Shown: positions 1 through 8,091 of the stretch, in pieces
Numbering within the stretch: the stretch's first letter is position 1
Layout: each line of letters begins with the position of its first letter
The notes under the pieces: model-generated
What the model saw: the letters and a program-made list of their open reading frames with translations, nothing else
Databases searched by the model: none
Told to the model about the DNA's origin: nothing
Made by a program: the position numbers and the translations under genes
From: Lachnospiraceae bacterium
Lineage (GTDB): Bacteria; Bacillota; Clostridia; Lachnospirales; Lachnospiraceae
Length of the DNA: 25,872 nucleotides
Assembly: GCA_014804225.1 (NCBI GenBank)
Contig: JAAVAF010000018.1
Span: forward strand, 1-25,872
Direction: 5' to 3'

Positions 1-51
1 ATGGTGCCGTATCTTGATATGATACAGCGTGAGTTGAATGAAAGAGGTTGA
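1..51 (+). CDS. 3' end of an unidentified upstream gene
   Basis: Frame 1 is open from the first base and ends at a TGA at 49-51. It gives a 16-residue tail ending in IQRELNERG. The tail is too short to assign to a family. Its stop codon overlaps the -35 box of the histidine operon promoter, so this gene lies immediately upstream on the same strand. It could be an unrelated gene or an earlier operon member. That this frame is truly coding is an inference. Confidence 0.4.
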   Translation: MVPYLDMIQRELNERG

Positions 52-76
52 CACAAAAAGAAAAAAAGTGTATACT
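48..76 (+). promoter_or_regulatory. Sigma-A promoter of the histidine operon
   Basis: TTGACA at 48-53 and TATACT at 71-76 are separated by exactly 17 bases, close to the housekeeping sigma consensus. Transcription should start near 83, leaving a leader of about 88 nt before hisZ. The -35 box overlaps the stop codon of the preceding frame. Confidence 0.8.
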
Positions 77-84
77 TCGGTTAT

Positions 85-136
85 GTGTCGTGCTAATTTG
101 CTAATTCATTAGCACGTTAATTCACTAAAGTGACAC
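85..136 (+). promoter_or_regulatory. Hairpin leader upstream of hisZ
   Basis: A perfect 9-bp inverted repeat (CGTGCTAAT at 89-97, ATTAGCACG at 108-116) lies just after the predicted transcription start. An outer pairing GTGTC (85-89) with GACAC (132-136) could enclose it. It could be an operator for a histidine regulator or an RNA element. It is too short for a T-box and has no T-box signature. Role is inferred. Confidence 0.45.
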
Positions 137-170
137 AGTTTTATAACGATAGATACTGGGAGATATTGAA

Positions 171-1352
171 ATGGATTTTAATGGAAAAAGACTTGTACAT
201 ACGCCTGAGGGAGTGCGCGATATTTATGGAAAGGAGTTTGCCAACAAGCAGAATATTCAGAGGCTTTTTGGCGAGAAGCTTCACAGCTTCGGATATCAGG
301 ATATCCAGACGCCGACCTTTGAATTTTTTGATGTATTCAGCCGCGAGATTGGCACAATACCGTCTAAGGAATTATACAAATTTTTTGATAAAGAAGGAAA
401 TACGCTTGTCTTAAGACCTGATTTTACGCCGTCTATCGCAAGATGTGCCGCAAAATATTTTATGGACGAAACGATTCCTTTGCGGTTTTGTTATGCGGGA
501 AACAACTTTATCAACACAAGCAATTTACAGGGAAAGCTCAAGGAAACGACGCAAATGGGAGCAGAGCTGATTGGCGACGCGTCGGCAGAAGCAGATGCAG
601 AGATGATTGCAATGCTTGTGGAGGCACTGTTAAATGCAGGACTGAAAGAATTTCAGGTATCGGTAGGGCAAATTGACTTTTTTAAAGGCTTGTGTGAACA
701 GGCAAGTCTTGATGAGGAAACAATACAGGAGCTGCGTGAGTTTATTTCAAATCGGAATGAGTTTGGCGCACAGGAGCTTTTGGAGCGCAAAAATATTCCC
801 GGCAAGGCGCGGGATGCGCTTCTTCGTGTGAGTAGTCTTTTCGGCTCTTACGATATTTTGGATAGAGCGCTTGAAAATGCAGATAATCCGCGCTCGATCA
901 AAGCAGTTGAACGGTTAAAAGAGATTTATGAGCTGCTAAAGCTCTACGGCGTTGAACGGTATGTATCGTTCGATCTTGCAATGGTGAGTAAATATCATTA
1001 TTATACAGGTGTTATTTTCAGTGCTTATACGTATCAAGCGGGCAGTGCGATTGCAAAGGGTGGCCGATATGACGGGCTTTTGGAAAAGTTTGGAAAGGCA
1101 GCGCCGGCGACAGGCTTTGTCGTGATGATTGATGATCTTGTGACAGCGCTTACAAGACAGAACAGGTGCCCCGCGCTTGAAAACAAAAACCTTTTATTGG
1201 TGTATGACGGCGATATTGCAACTGCAATAAAGGAAGCAAAAAGTTACCGTGATCAGGGCTATTCCACGGTGCTGATGAAGTTGGAGAAAGACAAGCAGTG
1301 TTATACTGCATTTGCTGAGGAAAATCATTTTTCACAGGTACGCTTTATATAA
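171..1352 (+). CDS. hisZ: HisZ, ATP phosphoribosyltransferase regulatory subunit
   Basis: 393 residues, a histidyl-tRNA synthetase paralogue that lacks tRNA charging and serves as the regulatory subunit of short-form HisG in the first step of histidine biosynthesis. Class II synthetase-like motifs are visible: TPEGVRDIYG near the N-terminus, then LVLRPDFTPSIARCAA, and a late AIAKGGRYDGLL segment. The C-terminal anticodon-binding domain is reduced to a short tail. The start has GGGAG about 9 bases upstream. The immediately following gene is a short-form HisG, which needs HisZ for activity; that pairing separates this from a true HisRS. It is the first gene of the operon. Confidence 0.93.
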   Translation: MDFNGKRLVHTPEGVRDIYGKEFANKQNIQRLFGEKLHSFGYQDIQTPTFEFFDVFSREIGTIPSKELYKFFDKEGNTLVLRPDFTPSIARCAAKYFMDETIPLRFCYAGNNFINTSNLQGKLKETTQMGAELIGDASAEADAEMIAMLVEALLNAGLKEFQVSVGQIDFFKGLCEQASLDEETIQELREFISNRNEFGAQELLERKNIPGKARDALLRVSSLFGSYDILDRALENADNPRSIKAVERLKEIYELLKLYGVERYVSFDLAMVSKYHYYTGVIFSAYTYQAGSAIAKGGRYDGLLEKFGKAAPATGFVVMIDDLVTALTRQNRCPALENKNLLLVYDGDIATAIKEAKSYRDQGYSTVLMKLEKDKQCYTAFAEENHFSQVRFI

Positions 1353-1392
1353 AGAACGATTATAGAAGGTTAAAGAAAGGTTAGAGAAAACG

Positions 1393-2049
1393 ATGGACAA
1401 TACAACGAGTGAAGTCAGATATCTTACGTTTGCGCTTGGAAAGGGGCGGCTTGCGACAAAGACACTAGAGCTGCTTGAAACAATCGGCATTACTTGCGAG
1501 GAGATGAAGGATAAATCTTCCAGAAAGCTTATTTTTGTAAACGAGGAGTTACGATTAAAATTCTTTCTTGCGAAGGCTTCGGATGTGCCTACATATGTAG
1601 AGTATGGTGCTGCGGACATTGGAGTTGTGGGCAGCGATACCATTATAGAGGAAAATAGAAAGGTGTATGAAGTGCTTGATTTGGGCTTTGGGAAGTGCCG
1701 GATGTGCGTGTGTGGACCGGCATCGGCAAAGGAGCTTTTACAGCACCATGAGATGATACGCGTGGCGAGCAAATACCCCAAGATTGCAAAGGATTATTTC
1801 TATAATCAAAAGCATCAGACGGTCGATATCATCAAGCTGAACGGCTCGGTTGAGCTTGGCCCGATTGTGGGATTGAGTGATGTGATTGTAGATATCGTGG
1901 AAACGGGGTCAACGTTAAGGGAGAACGGACTTGAGGTGCTAGAGGAAATTTGTCCACTCTCTGCACGTATGATTGTCAATCAGGTAAGCCTAAAAATGGA
2001 GGCTGACAGGATTAAGAAAATCTTACAGGCATTAAAAGAAATCGTATAA
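1393..2049 (+). CDS. hisG: HisG, ATP phosphoribosyltransferase, short form
   Basis: 218 residues. It condenses ATP with PRPP to form phosphoribosyl-ATP, committing flux to histidine. The length is that of the short form, which has no C-terminal regulatory ACT-like domain and works in a hetero-octamer with HisZ. Family signatures are the N-terminal FALGKGRLATKTLELLE and the PRPP-binding stretch IVDIVETGSTLRENGL near residue 170. It lies 40 bases after hisZ with only a modest ribosome site (AAGGTTAGAG), and 24 bases before hisD. Feedback control by histidine is expected to act through HisZ. Confidence 0.95.
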   Translation: MDNTTSEVRYLTFALGKGRLATKTLELLETIGITCEEMKDKSSRKLIFVNEELRLKFFLAKASDVPTYVEYGAADIGVVGSDTIIEENRKVYEVLDLGFGKCRMCVCGPASAKELLQHHEMIRVASKYPKIAKDYFYNQKHQTVDIIKLNGSVELGPIVGLSDVIVDIVETGSTLRENGLEVLEEICPLSARMIVNQVSLKMEADRIKKILQALKEIV

Positions 2050-2073
2050 GGAGAGCAGCTTGGAGGAAATATT

Positions 2074-3366
2074 ATGAGAATTGTAAATTTAACAAATGAA
2101 ACGAAGAAAAATCTTCTGGAAAATTTATTAAAAAGAAGCACAAACGACTACGGCGATTATGAGAAAACGGTTGCAGAGATTATTGAAAATGTAAAAGCAA
2201 AAAAAGAGGAGGCTATTTTTGAGTATTCCTTAAAGTTTGACAAATGTTTAACAACCAAAGAAACATTTCGGGTTACAAAAGCGGAGATTGAGGCAGCATA
2301 CGCACAGCTTGACGAACATTTTATTCGCGTGATGAAGAATTCGGCGGCAAATATCCGTGCTTACCATGAAAAGCAGAAACGAAACAGTTGGTTTGACGCG
2401 AAGGAAGACGGTACAATCCTTGGGCAGAAAATTACACCGATGCAGAAGGTCGGTGTGTATGTGCCGGGTGGAAAGGCGGCGTATCCGTCAACAACGCTGA
2501 TGAATGTCATTCCCGCAAAGGTGGCTGGGGTGCCGAACATCATTATGACGACACCTGCAGGCGCGGATGGAACGGTGAACCCTGCAACGCTTGTTGCTGC
2601 GGATATTGCGGGCGTTGACACGATTTTTAAGGTGGGCGGCGCACAGGCGATTGCGGCACTCGCTTACGGTACGGAAATGATTCCGAAGGTTGACAAAATT
2701 GTCGGTCCCGGAAATATCTTTGTGGCGCTTGCAAAGAGGGCGGTTTACGGTCATGTCAGCATTGATTCGATTGCCGGTCCTTCCGAAATTTTGGTGCTCG
2801 CAGATGAGAGTGCGACACCGCGGTATATTGCGGCGGATTTGCTTTCACAGGCAGAGCACGACGAACTTGCGTCCGCAATTTTAATCACGACAAGCGCAGA
2901 ACTTGCAAAGAAAGTTTCCGATGAAGTTGACAAGTTTGTCGCGGTGCTTGAGCGAAAAGCGATTATACAGGCGTCGCTTGATAATTACGGTTATATTCTT
3001 GTGGCGGAGGATATGGAAATGGCGATTGATGCCGCAAATGAGATTGCGTCGGAGCATCTTGAAATCTTGACGAAAAATCCGTTTGACACGATGACACGCA
3101 TTCGCAACGCTGGGGCAATTTTCCTTGGAGAATACTCGTCAGAGCCTTTGGGGGATTACTATGCAGGACCAAACCATGTGCTTCCAACAAACGGTACGGC
3201 AAAATTCTTTTCACCGTTAAATGTTGATGACTATGTAAAAAAGTCAAGTATTATCTCTTATTCAAGAGAGGCGCTTGAAAAAGTGCATGAGGATATTGAG
3301 CTGTTTGCCACAAAGGAAGGACTTACGGCGCACGCCAATTCGATTCGCGTGCGGTTTGAAAAATAA
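2074..3366 (+). CDS. hisD: HisD, histidinol dehydrogenase
   Basis: 430 residues, the full family length. The enzyme oxidises L-histidinol to L-histidine in two NAD-dependent steps using zinc. Recognisable blocks are VGVYVPGGKAAYPSTTLMN, the NAD region KVDKIVGPGN, and IAGPSEILVLAD. Candidate zinc ligands are in LLSQAEHDE (Gln and His), YYAGPNH (Asp) and GLTAHANSIRVR (His). The catalytic Glu-His pair is in IASEHLEI. The ribosome site GGAGGAAATATT directly precedes the ATG. It is the third gene of the his operon, although it catalyses the last steps of the pathway. Confidence 0.96.
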   Translation: MRIVNLTNETKKNLLENLLKRSTNDYGDYEKTVAEIIENVKAKKEEAIFEYSLKFDKCLTTKETFRVTKAEIEAAYAQLDEHFIRVMKNSAANIRAYHEKQKRNSWFDAKEDGTILGQKITPMQKVGVYVPGGKAAYPSTTLMNVIPAKVAGVPNIIMTTPAGADGTVNPATLVAADIAGVDTIFKVGGAQAIAALAYGTEMIPKVDKIVGPGNIFVALAKRAVYGHVSIDSIAGPSEILVLADESATPRYIAADLLSQAEHDELASAILITTSAELAKKVSDEVDKFVAVLERKAIIQASLDNYGYILVAEDMEMAIDAANEIASEHLEILTKNPFDTMTRIRNAGAIFLGEYSSEPLGDYYAGPNHVLPTNGTAKFFSPLNVDDYVKKSSIISYSREALEKVHEDIELFATKEGLTAHANSIRVRFEK

Positions 3367-3397
3367 TCATAAATTGTAGGAAAGGGCGAAAATTCGT

Positions 3398-3985
3398 ATG
3401 GGCAGAACTGCAGAAATCAAAAGAACGACGAAGGAAACAGATATCTCTATGAAAATAGAGCTTGACGGAGAAGGAAAATCCAAAATTGACACAGGAATCG
3501 GCTTTTTTAATCATATGTTGGAAGGCTTTGCAAAACATGGTTTTTTTGATCTTGACGTGACAATCAAGGGAGATTTGGAGGTTGACGGTCATCATACGGT
3601 AGAGGACGCCGGGATTGTGCTTGGAACTGCGATAAAGGATGCGGTGGGCGATAAAAAGGGCATCAAGCGTTACGGATATTTTATTCTGCCGATGGACGAT
3701 GCGCTTGCGCTGTGTGCCGTGGATTTATGCGGCAGACCGTATTTGCAATTTGACTGTTATTTCCCAGACAGCATGACGGGGGATTTTGATACGTCGCTTG
3801 TAAAAGAGTTTTTTTATGCGGTTTCTTACAGTGCAGGAATGAATATTCATATCAAAATGCTGAGCGGTGAAAACAGTCATCACATGATAGAAGCGATTTT
3901 CAAAGCATTTGCAAAGGCGCTTGATATGGCAACGGCTTATGATGAACGAATCAGTGATGTGCTTTCCACAAAGGGAAGCTTATAG
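3398..3985 (+). CDS. hisB: HisB, imidazoleglycerol-phosphate dehydratase
   Basis: 195 residues, the monofunctional dehydratase without the phosphatase domain found in enterobacterial HisB. It converts imidazoleglycerol phosphate to imidazoleacetol phosphate. The manganese-binding His-rich motifs are clear: GFFNHMLEGFAKHG, DGHHTVEDAGI, and the second-half repeat NSHHMIEAIFKAFAKAL. It is the last his gene here. hisH, hisA, hisF and hisI are not next to it and must be elsewhere if the pathway is complete. Its stop codon is immediately followed by an 18-base perfect palindrome that begins one of the intergenic two-hairpin elements. Confidence 0.96.
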   Translation: MGRTAEIKRTTKETDISMKIELDGEGKSKIDTGIGFFNHMLEGFAKHGFFDLDVTIKGDLEVDGHHTVEDAGIVLGTAIKDAVGDKKGIKRYGYFILPMDDALALCAVDLCGRPYLQFDCYFPDSMTGDFDTSLVKEFFYAVSYSAGMNIHIKMLSGENSHHMIEAIFKAFAKALDMATAYDERISDVLSTKGSL

Positions 3986-4064
3986 TGTGAAAATTTTCAC
4001 ACAGTTTCTATTTGTGTAAAGGCACAAATTCGCGCAACTTGAGAATAATATTGGGATTAAAAAC
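3985..4064 (+). repeat. Two-hairpin intergenic element, copy A (hisB to radical SAM)
   Basis: The element starts at the last base of the hisB stop with a perfect 18-base palindrome (3985-4002, core GTGAAAATTTTCAC). A second hairpin follows: ATTTGTG at 4010-4016 pairs with CACAAAT at 4023-4029. It then runs through a CTTGAGAATA motif into the GGGAT ribosome site of the next gene. The order and motifs match copies B (14239-14317) and C (13217-13331). It may be a dispersed repeat or an RNA processing element; there is no strong U-tract. Confidence 0.6.
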
Positions 4065-4065
4065 T

Positions 4066-5943
4066 ATGGGAAAATTAGCATTAAGCGATGATATATTATT
4101 GAAAATAGAAAAACCCGCAAGGTACATTGGAAATGAAGTAAACAGTGTGATAAAGGATAAGGACAGTGTCGATATTCGCTTCGCGATGTGCTTTCCGGAT
4201 GTATATGAAATCGGTATGTCGCATCTTGGTATCCAGATTTTGTATGATATGTTAAACCGCTATGAGGATACGTGGTGTGAGCGTGTCTATTCGCCGTGGA
4301 CGGATTTAGACAGCATGATGCGTGAACGCGATATCGCGTTGTTTGCGTTAGAGTCGCAAGATCCGATTAAGGATTTTGATTTTCTTGGTATCACAATACA
4401 GTATGAGATGTGTTACACCAATATTCTGCAAATTCTTGACCTGTCAAAGATACCATTCCATGCGTGCGATCGGGATTGGGATTGTCCCATTGTCATAGGC
4501 GGAGGTCCATGCAGCTACAATCCGGAGCCAATTGCGGACTTTTTTGATATCTTTTATATCGGAGAGGGCGAAACACAGTATCGACCGTTGCTTGATTTGT
4601 ATAAGCAGTGTAAAAACGCGGGCTGTTCCAGAAGAGAATTTCTAATTAAGGCAGCGCAGCTTCCTGGTATGTATGTGCCGCAGCTCTATGAAGTGATCTA
4701 TCATGCTGACAATACGATAAAATCATTTACCCCTTTGGTCAATGAAATACCCAAAACAATCACAAAAGAGATTGTTACGGATATCACAAACACAACCTAT
4801 CCAGAAAAACCTGTAGTGCCTTTTATCAAATGTACACAGGACAGAGTGGTGCTTGAAATCCAGCGCGGCTGCATCAGGGGCTGTCGTTTCTGTCAGGCGG
4901 GACAGTTGTACCGTCCTGTCAGAGAGCGCGATGCAAAGATGCTGAAGGAATATGCTGTTAAAATGCTTGACAATACGGGATATGAGGAGATTTCTCTCAG
5001 TTCTCTAAGCTCCAGTGATTATTCACAGCTTGAGGAGCTCATCAATTTTTTGATAGAACGCTGCAAGGAAAAGAAAGTCAATATTTCATTGCCTTCTCTT
5101 CGAATCGACGCTTTTTCGCTTGATGTTATGGAAAAAGTACAGGATGTGAGAAAGAGCAGTTTGACATTTGCGCCTGAGGCGGGAAGTCAGAGGCTTCGGA
5201 ATGTGATTAATAAAGGATTGACTGAAGAAGTCATTTTAAAAGGAGCAACACTTGCTTTTGAGGGGGGCTGGAACAGAGTCAAACTCTATTTTATGCTTGG
5301 ACTTCCGACGGAAACCGATGAGGATATTCGAGGGATTGCGGAGCTTTCGGACAAGATTGCGATGGCATATTATGACACGGTACCGAAGGAAAAACGCAAC
5401 GGAAGAGTACAGATTGTGGCAAGTACATCCTTTTTTGTACCAAAGCCGTTTACGCCGTTTCAATGGGCGCCGCAGTGTACCAAAGAGCAGTTTTTGGAGA
5501 AAGCGTACACGACAAAGCGTGCAATTATGGAGCAGTTAAACCAAAAAAGTATCAAGTATAATTGGCATGAGGCGGAGGCAAGTGTGATGGAGGGAATTCT
5601 TGCCCGCGGTGACAGAAGGCTTTGTGAGCCGATTTTAAAGGCGTATCAAAAGGGTTGTATGTTTGATTCGTGGGGGGAATATTACAAGCATGATGTGTGG
5701 CTGGAAACGTTTGCGGAATGCGGGATTGACACATCCTTTTATACGACAAGAGAACGTAGTCTTGACGAGATTTTCCCGTGGGATTTTATTGACTGCGGCG
5801 TGACGAAGGAATTTTTAAAGCGTGAATGGCAGAATGCGCTTAAAGAAAGTGTGACAAAAAACTGCAAAGAGCAATGTAATGCTTGTGGAGCAGCACGGTT
5901 TCAATGTGGAATTTGTACCATGCCCCGCACGGCGGAGGCGTAA
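4066..5943 (+). CDS. Radical SAM protein with B12-binding-like N-terminal domain (TIGR03960 type)
   Basis: 625 residues from the ATG at 4066, chosen because the upstream extension crosses the intergenic repeat. The N-terminal part (YEIGMSHLGIQILYDMLN, FLGITIQYEM, PIVIGGGPCSYNPEP, IGEGE) resembles a cobalamin-binding Rossmann fold of the YgiQ/TIGR03960 group. The radical SAM 4Fe-4S motif CxxxCxxC is at C269, C273 and C276. A further cysteine cluster (CKEQCNACG...CGIC) is at the C-terminus and could bind another metal centre. The substrate is not known to me. It is followed by its usual partner, a DUF2344 protein, and by RNase G, so an RNA- or translation-related role is plausible but inferred. 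Confidence 0.88.
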   Translation: MGKLALSDDILLKIEKPARYIGNEVNSVIKDKDSVDIRFAMCFPDVYEIGMSHLGIQILYDMLNRYEDTWCERVYSPWTDLDSMMRERDIALFALESQDPIKDFDFLGITIQYEMCYTNILQILDLSKIPFHACDRDWDCPIVIGGGPCSYNPEPIADFFDIFYIGEGETQYRPLLDLYKQCKNAGCSRREFLIKAAQLPGMYVPQLYEVIYHADNTIKSFTPLVNEIPKTITKEIVTDITNTTYPEKPVVPFIKCTQDRVVLEIQRGCIRGCRFCQAGQLYRPVRERDAKMLKEYAVKMLDNTGYEEISLSSLSSSDYSQLEELINFLIERCKEKKVNISLPSLRIDAFSLDVMEKVQDVRKSSLTFAPEAGSQRLRNVINKGLTEEVILKGATLAFEGGWNRVKLYFMLGLPTETDEDIRGIAELSDKIAMAYYDTVPKEKRNGRVQIVASTSFFVPKPFTPFQWAPQCTKEQFLEKAYTTKRAIMEQLNQKSIKYNWHEAEASVMEGILARGDRRLCEPILKAYQKGCMFDSWGEYYKHDVWLETFAECGIDTSFYTTRERSLDEIFPWDFIDCGVTKEFLKREWQNALKESVTKNCKEQCNACGAARFQCGICTMPRTAEA

Positions 5944-5987
5944 GATTTTTTGATACACAAACAGACAGATTGGAGTTTGTATAATCT

Positions 5988-6698
5988 ATGAAACTAAGAA
6001 TAAAATTTTCAAAGCACGGCGTGCTTCGATTTATCGGGCATCTGGATGTCATGCGCTATTTTCAGAAAGCGATACGGCGCGCAGATATTGATATTGCATA
6101 TTCGACAGGGTTTAGTCCGCATCAGATTATGTCCTTTGCGGCGCCGCTCGGACTTGGACTTGAAAGTAATGGGGAATATATGGATATTGAGGTTGATTCC
6201 CTTACAAGTTCTAAGGACATTATCGATGCATTAAATGCGCAAATGGTAGAAGGAATTAAAATCTTAGAAGCGAAACTGCTTCCCGATCACGCTGGGAATG
6301 CGATGGCAAGTGTCGCAGCGACACGCTACACAATTGCTTTTCGGGAGGAGTATCGGCCAACATTTTTGACCAAATCAGTCACAGAGGATTTTTTTCATCA
6401 ACCAGAAATCATCGTAACAAAAAAGACGAAAAAGAGTGAAACTACCTTTGATATGAAGCCGTTTTTATTTGAATGTGCATTTGATGAAACGAAGCAGACG
6501 GTCAATCTCCTTGTAGACGCAAGCAGCGCGGGAAATCTAAAACCATCCCTTGTGATGAAAGCGCTTTATGATAAAAACCATGCGGAATTTGACGAATATG
6601 CACTTCTGATAACGAGAGAAGAAACCTACACGAATGTAGGTACGCCGGAAGAGGTCAGGTTAGAGCCGCTCGGATTTGTGGGGAGCAATTATGAATGA
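5988..6698 (+). CDS. DUF2344 (TIGR03936) protein, partner of the radical SAM protein
   Basis: 236 residues. The N-terminus (KFSKHGVLRFIGHLDVMRYF, then GFSPHQIMSFAAPLGLGLES) is characteristic of the DUF2344/TIGR03936 family. In other genomes this family is next to, or fused with, the TIGR03960 radical SAM protein. Biochemical function is not established to my knowledge. It starts 44 bases after the radical SAM gene, and its TGA overlaps the start of the RNase G gene by 8 bases, so translation of the two is probably coupled. Confidence 0.85.
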   Translation: MKLRIKFSKHGVLRFIGHLDVMRYFQKAIRRADIDIAYSTGFSPHQIMSFAAPLGLGLESNGEYMDIEVDSLTSSKDIIDALNAQMVEGIKILEAKLLPDHAGNAMASVAATRYTIAFREEYRPTFLTKSVTEDFFHQPEIIVTKKTKKSETTFDMKPFLFECAFDETKQTVNLLVDASSAGNLKPSLVMKALYDKNHAEFDEYALLITREETYTNVGTPEEVRLEPLGFVGSNYE

Positions 6699-7917
6699 AA
6701 TGCGCTATATTCTGACAGAATACAAAAACGGCGTACTGTCGTTTTCTCTAAATACCAAGACAAACAAGATGGAAACGGTGAAATTCACACGTTATACACA
6801 AAACCCCGATGATGCAAAAATCGGGGATATTTTTGTTGCCAAAGTCGTAAATGTCGCGAAACAAATCAACGCGGCATTTATTGATTATGCGCCAAATAAA
6901 AAAGGATATCTGCCCATCGTTTCCGGTTTTGTGCCAGTGATCACAAACCGTAAATATGACGGCAGAATATTGGCGGGGGACGAGATTTTAGTGCAGCTTG
7001 AAAAGGAAGCCGTTCGCACAAAGGAGCCTGTATTCACCGTAAATCTGTCACTTGCGGGCAAATATAGTGTAGTATCGTATGCCAATTCTTATAAAGGTGT
7101 GTCAAAAAAATGTACGAAACTGGAAAGAGAACAGCTTCGTACCGCAATCCCACAGAATATGGGGTATGGTGTTGTGATTCGAACCAATGCAGCGTCACTT
7201 TTGGCGGATTTGCCAGATGCAGAATTGCAAGATGTATTGGTGCCTGTCAGAGACGAGATTATGGAGTTGAATGAAAGAATGTCTGCACTGCTTCAAGAGG
7301 GAATTCACAGAACCTGTTACAGCCGTATCTGGCAGTCACCACCGGCTTATCTGACCGATATGCGTGATGAGCGATGCCAATATCAGCAGATTGTTACGGA
7401 CAGTAAGTTCCTTTATGATGAAATAATGACATTTATGTCATTTTATATGCCACAGCATCGTTCCAATCTTTCGCTGTATCAGGATGATTCGTATCCACTG
7501 CAAAAGCTTTACCGTGTGGAAACACAGCTTGACGAGCTGCTTTCCAAAAAAGTATGGTTAAGGTCAGGCGCATATCTTGTGATTGAAAAGACAGAAGCAA
7601 TGTATGTCATTGACGTGAATTCCGGAAAGAACATTACGAAAAAGGACAATGCGGAATATATTTATCAGATTAATATGGAAGCGGCAGCTGAAATCATGCG
7701 GCAGCTGCGCCTTCGAAATCTTTCCGGAATGATATTGGTTGATTTTATTAATATGGAAGATACAAAAAAGGACGCCGCGCTTTTACAGGAGCTGCGCGTG
7801 CTTGCAAAAAATGACCGAATATTGACTAATGTAGTCGATATTACTGTACTCGGACTTGTGGAAATCACCCGTAAAAAAACGACAAAATCTTTATCTGAAC
7901 AGCTCGGAGAGATGTGA
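6691..7917 (+). CDS. rng: RNase E/G-family endoribonuclease (short)
   Basis: 408 residues from the ATG at 6691, which has GGGGAG 7 bases upstream inside the previous gene. An S1-like RNA-binding domain spans about residues 33-125 (GDIFVAKVVNVAKQINAAFIDY...KKGYLP). The catalytic magnesium aspartates of the family fit D308 (YVIDVNSGKN) and D351 (MILVDFINMED). The protein ends soon after LGLVEITRKKTTKSL, so the CPxC zinc-link and dimerisation domain of E. coli RNase G/E are absent. It probably processes rRNA or mRNA. Operon context and overlap tie its expression to the two preceding genes. Confidence 0.9.
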   Translation: MNEMRYILTEYKNGVLSFSLNTKTNKMETVKFTRYTQNPDDAKIGDIFVAKVVNVAKQINAAFIDYAPNKKGYLPIVSGFVPVITNRKYDGRILAGDEILVQLEKEAVRTKEPVFTVNLSLAGKYSVVSYANSYKGVSKKCTKLEREQLRTAIPQNMGYGVVIRTNAASLLADLPDAELQDVLVPVRDEIMELNERMSALLQEGIHRTCYSRIWQSPPAYLTDMRDERCQYQQIVTDSKFLYDEIMTFMSFYMPQHRSNLSLYQDDSYPLQKLYRVETQLDELLSKKVWLRSGAYLVIEKTEAMYVIDVNSGKNITKKDNAEYIYQINMEAAAEIMRQLRLRNLSGMILVDFINMEDTKKDAALLQELRVLAKNDRILTNVVDITVLGLVEITRKKTTKSLSEQLGEM

Positions 7918-7982
7918 AGGAACAAGCGTCTCGTTGGGGGAGAAGAAGCACAGATAAAATGGAACGGAAAATTGTAAATATA

Positions 7983-8012
7983 TTGCAATGATTAGGTAAA
8001 AAGTGCTATAAT
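7983..8012 (+). promoter_or_regulatory. Promoter of the hybrid histidine kinase
   Basis: TTGCAA at 7983-7988 and TATAAT at 8007-8012 with an 18-base spacer. The leader is about 75 nt. It separates the kinase gene from the RNase operon. Confidence 0.6.
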
Positions 8013-8091
8013 ATATTTGTATAAAATCTATAATTTGTTAAATATTTATAAAAATTATTCTGTGCTCCATCGGCAGGTCTGGAGGCGTCCC

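Noticed and set aside
77..170. Histidine T-box riboswitch upstream of hisZ
   Set aside because: The leader is only about 88 nt and lacks the T-box sequence and terminator/antiterminator pair.
2361..3247. Long open frames antisense to hisD
   Set aside because: They lack ribosome sites and follow the codon pattern of hisD on the opposite strand.
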